This document shows positions 1 through 8,725 of a DNA stretch of 64,000 bases, piece after piece; within the stretch, counting starts at the first letter, position 1; every line of letters begins with the position of its first letter. Under the pieces are notes generated by a model. It saw only the letters and a program-made list of their open reading frames with translations. It ran no database searches and was not told where the DNA came from. This DNA is from Bacillota bacterium (lineage in GTDB: Bacteria; Bacillota; SHA-98; UBA4971): the NCBI GenBank assembly GCA_012516125.1, contig JAAYXB010000094.1, forward strand, positions 1 to 64,000, written 5' to 3'. A program made the translations under genes and the position numbers.

Positions 1-164
1 ATGGAAGGCCTAACCACTTCAAGGGCCAAAGTTTGGCGGGTGGCTGGTAGCACAGGAAAGATAAACTGGGTTGGAAACCGCCGTCTATGATGAGCCCGAA
101 CCCACCTGTCGCTGGGCCAACGGAGTTTCCGAAAACGTTCTTAATCAGGTGAGGAGGGAGTTTT

Positions 165-959
165 GTGATGTTGTCGTTCTGGGATAAGGTCCAGATGTAC
201 GACCTGACACAGCCGCTTGGCCATCTCACGCCGCCCTGGCCGACCTACGAGCCGCTTCAGATAAAGTTCTTCAAGCGACTGAGCCCCAACGGCGCAAACG
301 GGCAGCTCATCACGACGTCGAACCACGTGGGGACACATCTCGACGGGCCACTGCATTTCTGCACCCACGGCAAGGATATAGCGAGCCTGCCCCTTGACTA
401 CCTCGTGGGCCCGGGGGTCGTGGTGGATATCAGTGACATTGCCGAGGACTACGGGATCTATACGTCGCGGGACATCACCGAGCGCGTCGACGTGCGTGAG
501 GGGGATATCCTGGTCATCCACACAGGCTACCATCATTACGCATGGGACCAGCCCGAGGCCGATGAGGTGCGGTACATGGTCAAGCACCCTGGCCCTGGGC
601 GGGAGTTCGCCGACTGGTGCAGAAAAATGAAGCTGAAGTGGCTCGCCGTGGACTGCGGGTCCGCCGACCACCCGATGAACACGAAGATCCGCGAGTGGAT
701 GCCGGTCCAGGCGAAGGAGGCCGATGAGCATCTCAGGAAGAGATACGGCAAAGGCCTCGACGACTTCTTCCGCCCCGAGGACTACCAGGTCATGCACATC
801 GCGCTGTTCCCGCACGACATAATCCATGCGGAGAACCTCGGCGGTGACATCGACAAGGTCCTCAACAGGAGGCTCATCATAGGCTGCTTCCCATGGAGGT
901 TCGTGGGCGGGGAGTCGTCCATCTGCCGCATTGTAGCGTTCGACACGAAGGAGGCGTGA
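165..959 (+). CDS. Cyclase-family (kynurenine formamidase-like) metal hydrolase
   Basis: 264 aa, the usual length for the cyclase family (PF04199), which hydrolyses amide or lactam-like bonds with a bound divalent metal. The family signature is visible near residues 53-64 as SNHVGTHLDGPLHF, matching HxGTHxDxPxH. Further conserved positions include HTGYHH and DCGSADHP. The start is GTG 165 or ATG 168; both sit behind GAGGAGGGAG at 151-160. It heads a locus with a molybdenum hydroxylase and a nucleobase permease, so a ring-opening hydrolase step after heterocycle oxidation is plausible, but the substrate cannot be read from sequence. Bases 1-164 hold only a 29-codon open frame and no recognised riboswitch. 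Confidence 0.85.
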   Translation: MMLSFWDKVQMYDLTQPLGHLTPPWPTYEPLQIKFFKRLSPNGANGQLITTSNHVGTHLDGPLHFCTHGKDIASLPLDYLVGPGVVVDISDIAEDYGIYTSRDITERVDVREGDILVIHTGYHHYAWDQPEADEVRYMVKHPGPGREFADWCRKMKLKWLAVDCGSADHPMNTKIREWMPVQAKEADEHLRKRYGKGLDDFFRPEDYQVMHIALFPHDIIHAENLGGDIDKVLNRRLIIGCFPWRFVGGESSICRIVAFDTKEA

Positions 960-960
960 T

Positions 961-1013
961 GGTCGGAAGCCCATATAGTCGGAAGCCTATACAGACTATC
1001 ACAAGGTTGTGAT
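961..1013. promoter_or_regulatory. Direct repeat and perfect palindrome ahead of the xdh-like genes
   Basis: The spacer 960-1157 between the cyclase gene and the hydroxylase genes carries a near-direct repeat GTCGGAAGCCYATA (962-975 and 979-992). A perfect 7-2-7 palindrome ATCACAAGGTTGTGAT follows at 998-1013. This is the type of site bound by dimeric regulators of catabolic operons. A weak TTGCAT-17 nt-GCATAA promoter-like pair lies near 1094-1122. Operator function is inference, and no regulator gene lies adjacent. Confidence 0.4.
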
Positions 1014-1157
1014 GAGTATCTACTTCTGTGAGAAGTGTTTTGTTGATTATCACGAAGGATTCCTGCCAAAAAATAGCGAAATCTTCAGGTGCTTGCATAA
1101 GTAGGCACATAACGAGCATAAAGTCGCGCGACCAGTACGCAGAAAGGAGGGCGAACG

Positions 1158-2021
1158 ATGCTGCTACCTTTCGACTACGTCCGGGCGCGAAGCAGGGAAG
1201 AGGCAGTGGACCTGGCTCTGCGGGCCGGGGCCGGGGGCAGGTTCCTCGCGGGGGGTACTGACCTCCTGGTGCGCATTCATGACAGGCAGCTACGTCCCAA
1301 GATGGTCATAGACCTGAAGGGGATCGAAGGCATGCAGGCCATCAACTGCTGCGACGGCGAGGGCCTTGTGGTGGGAGCTGCCACCCCCCTGAACCGCTTG
1401 ATAAGGGACGAGGTGGTGCGCTCCAAATACGGCCTTCTTGCCGAGGCGGCGCACACCGTAGGCTCGATGCAGATCCGCAACCGTGCCTCTCTGGGCGGGA
1501 ACATCAGCAACGCATCGCCCGCTGCTGACACTGCTCCCGCCCTGTTGCTTTATGAAGCGGAGATCCTGACGTGGGGCCCGTGCGGGGTAAGGAAGATCCC
1601 TGTAGGTGAGTTCTTTAAGGGCCCCGGGGCCACGGCGCTTGGCGAGGGCGAGTTCGTGTTCAAGGTGAGGCTGCCAATCCTCAAGGAGCGGTCCTTCGGA
1701 GCGTACCTCAAACTTGGGAGGACCAGCGCGGTTGACCTTGCGATCGTGAGCGTGGCGGCGCTGGCGCTTGAAGGCGGCGAGGTCCGCCTTGCCTTGGGCG
1801 CGGTTGCGCCTACACCCATAAGGGTGAAAGAGGCGGAAGCCATCCTTCGTAACCGGAAGGACAAAGAGGCTATCAGGGAGGCTGCCGTGGCGACCAGGCG
1901 CCTCGCGGCGCCAATCAGCGACATCCGTGCGAGCAGGGAGTACCGGCTCGAGATGACCGAAGTGCTGACTGCGAGAGCCATCGAGCAGGCTCTTGCAGGC
2001 CTCGCCGCGCGCGCCAGGTAG
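1158..2021 (+). CDS. Molybdenum hydroxylase FAD-binding subunit (XdhB/CoxM type)
   Basis: 287 aa, normal length for the medium subunit of xanthine dehydrogenase/CO dehydrogenase-type enzymes. It carries electrons from the 2Fe-2S subunit to its acceptor through FAD. FAD-binding motifs are AGGTDLL near residue 31 and RNRASLGGNISNASPAAD near residues 107-124. The C-terminal CO_deh_flav_C region is present. The start ATG follows AGAAAGGAGGG. It is the first of three consecutive subunit genes, with the 2Fe-2S gene 24 nt downstream. Confidence 0.93.
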   Translation: MLLPFDYVRARSREEAVDLALRAGAGGRFLAGGTDLLVRIHDRQLRPKMVIDLKGIEGMQAINCCDGEGLVVGAATPLNRLIRDEVVRSKYGLLAEAAHTVGSMQIRNRASLGGNISNASPAADTAPALLLYEAEILTWGPCGVRKIPVGEFFKGPGATALGEGEFVFKVRLPILKERSFGAYLKLGRTSAVDLAIVSVAALALEGGEVRLALGAVAPTPIRVKEAEAILRNRKDKEAIREAAVATRRLAAPISDIRASREYRLEMTEVLTARAIEQALAGLAARAR

Positions 2022-2045
2022 GTCAGGAGGGGGGAAGGATAGGCC

Positions 2046-2543
2046 ATGATCCACAACATACGCGTCAAGGTCAACGGTGAATGGGTCGAAGCCTGCGTGC
2101 CCTCTCACAGGAGGCTACTGGATTTCCTTCGCGAGGACCTCGACCTCATAGGGGCGAAGGAAGGCTGCGGCGGCGGGGAGTGCGGCGCCTGCACGGTGCT
2201 GGTGAACGGAGAGCCCATCAACGCGTGCCTCATGCTTGCCGTAGAGGCTGACGGGGCGGATGTCCTTACGGTTGAAGGCCTTGGCTACGCTGACCATCTC
2301 GACCCGGTGCAGGAAGCCTTCGTCGAGAACTCCGCGCTGCAGTGCGGGTACTGCATACCGGGCATGATCATGTCGGCCAAGGCACTTCTGGTTCGCAACC
2401 CAAGCCCCACGCGTGAGGAGGTTGTGGAGGCTATAAGCGGCAATCTCTGTCGGTGCACAGGTTATGCCCGTATCGTGGACGCCATCATGCAGGCGGCTCA
2501 GGTGGCCCGGGCTGCCGAGTCCTCGAAGGTGGGAGGTGAGTGA
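2046..2543 (+). CDS. Molybdenum hydroxylase [2Fe-2S] subunit (XdhC/CoxS type)
   Basis: 165 aa small subunit with two [2Fe-2S] clusters. The N-terminal plant-ferredoxin-type set reads C-x4-C-x2-C-x11-C (CGGGECGAC onward, about residues 42-61). The C-terminal helical domain has CGYC and CRC. It relays electrons from the molybdopterin site to FAD. Its TGA stop overlaps the GTG start of the large subunit at 2540, indicating translational coupling. Confidence 0.95.
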   Translation: MIHNIRVKVNGEWVEACVPSHRRLLDFLREDLDLIGAKEGCGGGECGACTVLVNGEPINACLMLAVEADGADVLTVEGLGYADHLDPVQEAFVENSALQCGYCIPGMIMSAKALLVRNPSPTREEVVEAISGNLCRCTGYARIVDAIMQAAQVARAAESSKVGGE

Positions 2544-4876
2544 CAGTGGCAGCGAAGACAAGCTACATAGGAGCCGGAGTTGTGCGCAACGACGCGCGAG
2601 AGAAAGTGACAGGGACTGCGCGCTACGCGGGTGACCTCAAGTTCGACCGGATGCTATACGCGAAGCTTCTCCGAAGCAAGTATGCTCATGCCCGCCTCGT
2701 GCGCGTGGACGCATCGAAGGCCGAGAAGCTGCCGGGGGTAAAGGCGGTCGTGACAGGCAAGGACTTTCCTTATCGGATGGGCCTGTATCTTGTCGACCGG
2801 ACCCCATACGCCGTTGACAAGGTGCGATACTATGGCGAGCCGGTCGCCGGCGTGGCCGCCATCTCGCCCGAGATAGCAGAAGAGGCTCTGTCGCTGATAC
2901 AAGTCGAATACGAGGAGCTGCCGCCCGTCCTCGACGTTCTGGAGGCCATAAAGCCCGAGTCGCCTCTGGTTCATCCGAACCTTCATGAGTACGAACACGT
3001 CCCGGCGATATTCCCCGTGCCCCATACGAACATCAGCAACCACTTCAAGATCAGAAAGGGCGACGTGGCAAAGGGTTTTGCCGAGGCCGACGTCATCGTC
3101 GAGGATACGTACTACGTTCCGCAGATTCAGCACTCACCGCTCGAGCCCCATGCCGCGATCGCACTCTACGATCGAGAGGGCAAGCTGACCATCTGGGCAA
3201 GCTCCCAGTCGCCCTTTGCCATGAGGAAGATACTCAGCCAGAGCCTCAAATGGCCCATGCACAGGATACGCGTCATCGGCCCGTACGTGGGCGGCGGGTT
3301 CGGGGGCAAGGCAGGCCTCAACGTGGAGGCCACCCTGGTTCCTCTGGCGATGAAGGCCAGGGGCTACCCGGTGAAGCTGGTTTGCACGCGGGAGGAGGAG
3401 TTCAGGGACACGTTCGTCCGGCAGGGGATGTGGTGCCGCCTGAAAACCGGGGTGAAGCGGAACGGGCGGATCACCGCGCAAGAGTTCGAGATGTACTGGG
3501 ACGGCGGTGCCTACACTGAGTACGGCGTCAACGTGACGCGGGCCGCCGGTTACAGTTCCGCCGGGGTATACGACATCCCCAACATGAAGACCGACTCTTA
3601 CTGCGTCTATACGAACAAGCCTGTCGGCGGACCCTTGCGCGGTTTCGGCCACGGAGAGAACCACTGGGCCATCGAGCAGCACATGGACCAGATCGCCCAC
3701 AGGCTGGGCATGGACCCCGTGGAATTCCGGATGATCAACCTCCAGCGGGAGGGGTCCACCAATGCCACCGGCCAGGTCCTTCACAACGTGGGCATCGGCA
3801 AGTGTCTGGAGGAGGCGGCGAGGCTCATAGGCTGGACGAAGGTGGCAGGTCCGGCGAAGATAGAGCCCGGCACAAAAAAGGTGCGGGCGAAAGGGATCGC
3901 CTGTATGACCAAGGCCCCAGCCATGCCTAACGATGCCGCCTCCACGGCGATCGTGAAGCTCAACGACGACGGCACTGTCGTGCTCAATATATCTGCCCAG
4001 GAGCTGGGCCAGGGCGCCTTCACGGTGCTCGCGCAGATCTGCGCGGAGGAGCTTGGCGTCCGGTACGAGGACATCAGGATATACCCTGTAGACACCGATC
4101 ACGGAGCGTACGAGTGGCAAACGGTGGCAAGCCGCATCACATACTCCTGCGGCCGCGCCGTGATGGAGGCCGCGCGGGATGCTAAGAGGCAGCTTACAGA
4201 CCACGCGTCCAGATACTTCGGTGTCCCCGCTGAGGACGTAGATGTGGTCGATGGCGAGGTGTTCGTGAAGAGTAACCCGTCGAGGCGTGTCCCCGTGGGC
4301 ACGCTTGCTCTTGGTGCCACGCTTCCGGATTTCAGCGGCTATGGTGGCCCGGTCGTCGGTCGGGGCAAGTTCATACCAGAAGGAATTGTGGCAATGGATG
4401 CCGAAACAGGCCAGAGTCCTAAACCCGTGGCGAACTGGACCTACGGGGCCCAGGGGGTCGAGATCGAACTGGACCTCGAAACTGGGAGGATCGATGTCAA
4501 GAAAGTGGCGGCTGTGTACGACGCAGGGCGCGTCATCAACCCTGTGACGGCCACATCTCAGGTTGAAGGAGGTGTTGTGCAGGGGTTAAGCATCGGGTTG
4601 TTCGAGGAGATGAAGTTCGACGAGAGGGGCAGGCTGCTGAACCCGTCGTATGTTGATTACAAAATCGCGACAGCAGCTGAAATCCCGGAGATGCTGGTAG
4701 GCTTTGTCGAGGTCCCGCAGGAAGACGGACCATACGGAGCGAGGGGTATTGGGGAGCACGTCATGGTGCCGACTCCGCCTGCCATCGCCAACGCGCTGTT
4801 CCACGCGGTGGGTGTCCGGGTGAAGCGTCTTCCCATGACATCGGAGAACGTTTATTGGGCCCTTAGGCAAGAGTAG
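2540..4876 (+). CDS. Molybdenum hydroxylase large (molybdopterin) subunit, xanthine dehydrogenase-like
   Basis: 778 aa, typical for the Mo-binding subunit. Cofactor loop motifs are GGGFGGKAG (about residue 250), PLRGFGHGE (about 365) and GQGAFT (about 490). The catalytic glutamate lies in GARGIGE near residue 735. The active-site loop is RGFG as in xanthine dehydrogenases, not the CSFR loop of CO dehydrogenase. Start GTG 2540 overlaps the previous stop by four bases. With the NCS2-type permease downstream, a purine or other N-heterocycle is the likely substrate; exact specificity is not readable. Confidence 0.93.
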   Translation: MTVAAKTSYIGAGVVRNDAREKVTGTARYAGDLKFDRMLYAKLLRSKYAHARLVRVDASKAEKLPGVKAVVTGKDFPYRMGLYLVDRTPYAVDKVRYYGEPVAGVAAISPEIAEEALSLIQVEYEELPPVLDVLEAIKPESPLVHPNLHEYEHVPAIFPVPHTNISNHFKIRKGDVAKGFAEADVIVEDTYYVPQIQHSPLEPHAAIALYDREGKLTIWASSQSPFAMRKILSQSLKWPMHRIRVIGPYVGGGFGGKAGLNVEATLVPLAMKARGYPVKLVCTREEEFRDTFVRQGMWCRLKTGVKRNGRITAQEFEMYWDGGAYTEYGVNVTRAAGYSSAGVYDIPNMKTDSYCVYTNKPVGGPLRGFGHGENHWAIEQHMDQIAHRLGMDPVEFRMINLQREGSTNATGQVLHNVGIGKCLEEAARLIGWTKVAGPAKIEPGTKKVRAKGIACMTKAPAMPNDAASTAIVKLNDDGTVVLNISAQELGQGAFTVLAQICAEELGVRYEDIRIYPVDTDHGAYEWQTVASRITYSCGRAVMEAARDAKRQLTDHASRYFGVPAEDVDVVDGEVFVKSNPSRRVPVGTLALGATLPDFSGYGGPVVGRGKFIPEGIVAMDAETGQSPKPVANWTYGAQGVEIELDLETGRIDVKKVAAVYDAGRVINPVTATSQVEGGVVQGLSIGLFEEMKFDERGRLLNPSYVDYKIATAAEIPEMLVGFVEVPQEDGPYGARGIGEHVMVPTPPAIANALFHAVGVRVKRLPMTSENVYWALRQE

Positions 4877-4944
4877 GTGTTGACTCAACCACCTGAATGG
4901 AGATGACCTGCAGCGGACAGCAGATTTGAAGGGAGGAGAGATCC

Positions 4945-6198
4945 GTGGCAAGCACCCAGCCGACTGTGAAGGCGCAAGTCAGGGGGCCCATAAGGCCCGG
5001 AGACACGCTGCCTTTCTCTCAGCTTCTGGTTCTCGGTCTTCAGCACACGTTCACGATGTTCGGCGCGACGGTCCTGGTGCCACTGCTTACAGGGCTTGAC
5101 GTGAGCGTGGCGCTTTTCACGGCTGGTATCGGGACCCTGTGGTTCCATCTTGTGACGAAGCGAAGGGTCCCGATATTCCTTGGTTCCTCGTTTGCCTTCA
5201 TCGCCCCCGTCGCGCTTGTGATCAAGGAGATGGGGATCCCGGAAGCGCAGGGCGGGATCATCGTAGCAGGTTTGCTGTACTGTGTCCTCGCAGTGATCAT
5301 ATACTTCGTAGGGCCGAAGTTTATGGAATCCCTCTTGCCGCCGGTTGTGACCGGGCCCATCATAATGGTCATCGGTCTCAACCTTGCCCCCGTGGCCATC
5401 GGAAGCGCCAGCAAGAACTGGATAATCGCGCTCATTGTGCTTGCGACCGTCGCTTTCGTGAACCTTTATGTGAAAGGGTTCCTGCGGCTCCTTCCGGTCA
5501 TATCGGGGATAGTCGTGGGGTACATCGTCAGCCTGATATGGGGCATAGTGGACACCGCGCCCGTCGCTCAGGCAGCGTGGGTCGGGATGCCTCATTTCAC
5601 ATGGCCCGTGTTTAACGCGGCGGCCATTGGGCTCATAGCTCCGGTGGCGGTAGCCACCATGGTGGAGCACGTGGGAGACGTGCTCGCGGTGGGAGCCACG
5701 GTGGAGCAGGAGTTCGTCAAGGATCCCGGGCTGCACCGGACGCTCATCGGCGACGGCATCGGGACGTCCCTTGCCGGCCTGTTCGGAGGCCCGGCAAACA
5801 CAACCTATTCAGAGAACACTGGAGTGCTCGCCCTCACCCGGGTCTGGAAGCCCGAGGTCATGAGGGTTGCCGCGGTTATGGCAATTCTGCTTGCGTTCAT
5901 CGGTAAGCTTGGCGCGGCGATAAGGACCATACCCGAGCCTGTCATCGGCGGCATCTCCATCGTGCTGTTCGGAATGATCGCGGCCATCGGCGTGAGGACC
6001 GTCGTCGAGAACCAGGTCGACATGAAGCAGCCCAGGAATCTCCTCATCGCCAGCGTGATGCTCGTGGTAGGCATCGGCGGCGCGATGATCAAGATCTGGG
6101 GCAACCTGCAGTTCGGCGGCATCGGCCTTGCTGCCATCATCGGCATCATACTGAATCAACTCTTGCCGAGAGAGGTCGGGAAGGCTCAAGGCAGCTGA
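4945..6198 (+). CDS. Uracil/xanthine permease family (NCS2) transporter
   Basis: 417 aa polytopic membrane protein of the nucleobase-cation symporter-2 family. The N-terminal QHTFTMFGATVLVPLLTG and the later NTTYSENTGVLALTRV segment match the UraA/PbuX-type core including the NAT signature. It should import uracil, xanthine or a related base by cation symport. Start GTG 4945 follows GGGAGGAGAG. It is co-directional with the hydroxylase genes and 68 nt downstream, so probably the uptake arm of the same pathway. Its TGA stop coincides with the left edge of a degenerate intergenic repeat. Confidence 0.93.
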   Translation: MASTQPTVKAQVRGPIRPGDTLPFSQLLVLGLQHTFTMFGATVLVPLLTGLDVSVALFTAGIGTLWFHLVTKRRVPIFLGSSFAFIAPVALVIKEMGIPEAQGGIIVAGLLYCVLAVIIYFVGPKFMESLLPPVVTGPIIMVIGLNLAPVAIGSASKNWIIALIVLATVAFVNLYVKGFLRLLPVISGIVVGYIVSLIWGIVDTAPVAQAAWVGMPHFTWPVFNAAAIGLIAPVAVATMVEHVGDVLAVGATVEQEFVKDPGLHRTLIGDGIGTSLAGLFGGPANTTYSENTGVLALTRVWKPEVMRVAAVMAILLAFIGKLGAAIRTIPEPVIGGISIVLFGMIAAIGVRTVVENQVDMKQPRNLLIASVMLVVGIGGAMIKIWGNLQFGGIGLAAIIGIILNQLLPREVGKAQGS

Positions 6199-6380
6199 GT
6201 GTGAGTTCGCAGGTTTGCCCGGTCTGCCAGCGGGGTCGGGGTCGCCGGTGCTCGCACGACGGGACCCTTGAGATCTGGCAAGCCCGAACGCCGGATTTCA
6301 CGGAGGCGCGCCGCAAGCGCGCTGTCCCCGGTATGCAACACCACGAGCCCCTGGGGAAGTGGCGGTCATCCCCGACCTCG
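6195..6380 (+). repeat. Divergent full-length copy of the intergenic repeat family
   Basis: The segment begins CTGAGTGTGAG, with the uraA-type stop TGA inside it. It keeps weaker versions of family landmarks in the right order: GTCGCCGGTGCTCGCACGA, then GCCGGATTTCACGGAGGCGC, then CTGTCCCCGGTATGCAACACC. Compared with the copies at 7799 and 23773 it is heavily mutated, and its right edge is uncertain. Assignment rests on ordered partial matches. Confidence 0.45.
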
Positions 6381-6436
6381 GGCTTATGTGGGTTACCTGG
6401 CGCGAATCTGAGGAGCGAGAAACGTTCGGTTCTTGG

Positions 6437-6459
6437 GGGAGCCTGAAGGCTCCCTCTTT
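6437..6459 (+). terminator. Rho-independent terminator of the permease operon
   Basis: Seven-base-pair stem GGGAGCC/GGCTCCC with a TGAA loop, followed by TCTTTC. The T-rich side lies on the plus strand, so it serves the permease transcript. It ends only five bases from the convergent atpE stop. Confidence 0.75.
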
Positions 6460-6463
6460 CGTT

Positions 6464-7060
<597 letters not shown>

Positions 7061-7720
7061 TCAGTCCATCGCCCTCGCAATGAAAGTCATCGTGAGCATC
7101 ACGAAGATGAAGGTCTGGATGATCCCCGCGAAGATGTCGAAGTACATGTGCGGCACGACAGGCACGAGAACCGGCAGTACCGAGTAAAGAAGACCCATGA
7201 TGATGGCTCCCCCGAGCATGTTGCCGAAGAGGCGGAATGCCATCGAGAACGGCAGGGCGATCTCGCTTATGACGTTCAAGGGAGCGAGGAACGCCACGGG
7301 CTCGAAGAAGCCTTTGAGATATGCCACAATACCCTTTTTCTGGATCGAGTAGTACTGGATGTTCACGAACGTGATCGTTGCGAGGGCGAGAGTGGTGTTG
7401 AGATCGGCGGTGGGTGGGGTAACCCCGATGAGCCCCGTGAGGTTTGCGACCACAAGGAACAGGGCAAGCGTGCCGATGTACGGTATGAATCCCCTGTTCT
7501 CCCTGCCCATGGTCCCGTCCACGAGCCATTGGACGGCCTCGTACACAAGCTCAGGCACGAGCCGCTTTCCAGATGACGGCTGCTCAGGGGGGCGGGACAG
7601 CATCAAGCCCACTGCGATGCGCGACGCGACGACGAGCACGACCATGATCGCCCACGTCGTGACGAGGGTCTCGGGTATCTCGTAGCCCAGCACGCGATAT
7701 GCCCTCGCGAGAAATGGCAT
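7061..7720 (-). CDS. atpB: F-type ATP synthase subunit a
   Basis: 219 aa, five or six membrane helices. The essential arginine helix is visible as SEIALPFSMAFRLFGNMLGG, and the C-terminal helix ends IFAGIIQTFIFVMLTMTFIARA. It forms the ion half-channels against the c ring. The start ATG has AGAGGAGG about 14 nt upstream. Only six bases separate its stop from atpE. No b, delta or F1 subunit gene follows, so the rest of the enzyme must be encoded elsewhere. Confidence 0.95.
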   Translation of the reverse strand: MPFLARAYRVLGYEIPETLVTTWAIMVVLVVASRIAVGLMLSRPPEQPSSGKRLVPELVYEAVQWLVDGTMGRENRGFIPYIGTLALFLVVANLTGLIGVTPPTADLNTTLALATITFVNIQYYSIQKKGIVAYLKGFFEPVAFLAPLNVISEIALPFSMAFRLFGNMLGGAIIMGLLYSVLPVLVPVVPHMYFDIFAGIIQTFIFVMLTMTFIARAMD

Positions 7721-7798
7721 CCGCTGTCATTGCCTCCTCTACTGGCCCCGCTTCTCGGGGTGCGGGTGCCGGGCCTCCTGTGGGGCGTTCCCAATTCC

Positions 7799-8000
7799 CT
7801 AAGTGAGGGTGCAGAAGTGCTGACGACCTTCGGGAGGGGTTACCGGTGGTTGCACGAGGGGTGTCAGAATCCGGCCGCCGGCCCGATGGGCCGGATCTTG
7901 GCGAAGCGCGCCCCGCTTGGGGCGCCGTCCCCGAGTGCAACACCGGCAACCCGGCAACCGCTGGAAAAGGGACGAGAACTAACGCACCTTACCCTCATAG
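7799..8000 (+). repeat. Full-length (about 200 bp) copy of the intergenic repeat family
   Basis: Left end CTAAGTGAGGGTGCAGAA, right end CTAACGCACCTTACCCTCATAG. Inside, GGTTACCGGTGGTTGCAC pairs with GTGCAACACCGGCAACC. CAGAATCCGGCC pairs with GGCCGGATCTTG around the centre, and GCGCCCCGCTTGGGGCGC is a hairpin. It fills most of the 328-nt gap between atpI and atpB. The remainder, 7721-7798 and 8001-8048, shows nothing recognisable. No coding sequence of its own is credible. Confidence 0.85.
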
Positions 8001-8048
8001 TATCAGCCTTCACGGACTGAGCTGGACGGTGGACCCATGACCAGCCGC

Positions 8049-8411
8049 TCAGAGTGGTCCCAGGATGCCCGTCAGCAGAATGATGAACTTCACCATGATC
8101 ATGCCGGCTGCTGTTCCCAGGAATAGTCCGGTGTCGCTGCGCAGCGCGGCGTACAGGACCAGTGCCGTCAGGGCGTACCTTGCCAGATACTTGAGACCCG
8201 CCTGCGCCGGCGCCTGCACGGGCCCCGCCGTCACGGCGGCCGTGATGGCGGCGCCCAGGAGGTGGAAGCTGGCGAGGCCGAAGGCCGTCCCGGCGAGGCC
8301 GCCCAGGGCGACGCGATGAAGCCCGGCTGCTGCAAGGAGGGGCGCCGCCACGGTAAGGACGATTGCCGCCCGCCTCACGATTGTGCGCTCAAGGTCACGT
8401 GTGTCCTTCAT
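8049..8411 (-). CDS. ATP synthase subunit I-like membrane protein
   Basis: 120 aa with four hydrophobic helices, as in the ATP synthase I chain family (PF03899), which assists c-ring assembly or supplies Mg2+. The position upstream of atpB and atpE is the canonical one for atpI. The open frame extends upstream, but that part lies in an intergenic repeat. ATG 8411 after GTGGTGGGA gives a natural N terminus, MKDTRDLERTIVRRAA. Sequence similarity in this family is low, so the call leans on topology and context. Confidence 0.75.
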   Translation of the reverse strand: MKDTRDLERTIVRRAAIVLTVAAPLLAAAGLHRVALGGLAGTAFGLASFHLLGAAITAAVTAGPVQAPAQAGLKYLARYALTALVLYAALRSDTGLFLGTAAGMIMVKFIILLTGILGPL

Positions 8412-8503
8412 TCCCACCACGCAGCTTTCCGTGACACGTGTAGTTTCCTCTGTTTGCGCGGTTTTATGAGTGTCGCAGGCAAGCAGCGCGGCCCCGCGGT
8501 GCC

Positions 8504-8628
8504 CTAAACGAAGGTGCAGAAATGCTTCCGACTTTGGGAGGGGTTGCCGGTGACGCCAGGAGAGAGTGTAACACCGGCAACCCACCAGACATTGGTGCAC
8601 TGGGAGGAACTTGCGAACTCTCACTTGG
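8504..8628 (+). repeat. Short (about 125 bp) copy of the intergenic repeat family
   Basis: Begins CTAAACGAAGGTGCAGAA and ends near CTCTCACTTGG. The inner arms GGTTGCCGGTG and CACCGGCAACC are separated by only about 17 nt, so the long central palindromes of full copies are missing. It lies in the 314-nt divergent gap between atpI and the aminotransferase gene. The rest of the gap shows no clear promoter. Confidence 0.85.
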
Positions 8629-8725
8629 GGTCTGAATCTCATGCGTGAGCATGGAGGGATTTCTCAGGCCGTGGAGAAAGAAGGAGACGGTTAGGACGAA
8701 GCTACTGAGGGGGCGACTTGCTCAC

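Noticed and set aside
1-164. Molybdenum-cofactor or purine riboswitch at the left edge
   Set aside because: The stretch lacks the conserved core motifs that I know for either class.
3134-4204. Long minus-strand open frames opposite the hydroxylase, rsgA-rpe, ftsH-like and other genes
   Set aside because: They are antisense shadows of GC-rich codon usage, without ribosome sites or recognisable domains.
7584-7949. Minus-strand frame encoding PVLHSGTAP-like peptides over the repeat at 7799
   Set aside because: Similar peptides arise wherever the repeat is read in that frame, including the RimO tail; there is no independent start or conservation as a gene.
8412-8642. N-terminal extension of the atpI-like gene
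   Set aside because: The extra frame consists of repeat sequence; ATG 8411 has a ribosome site and gives a family-like start.
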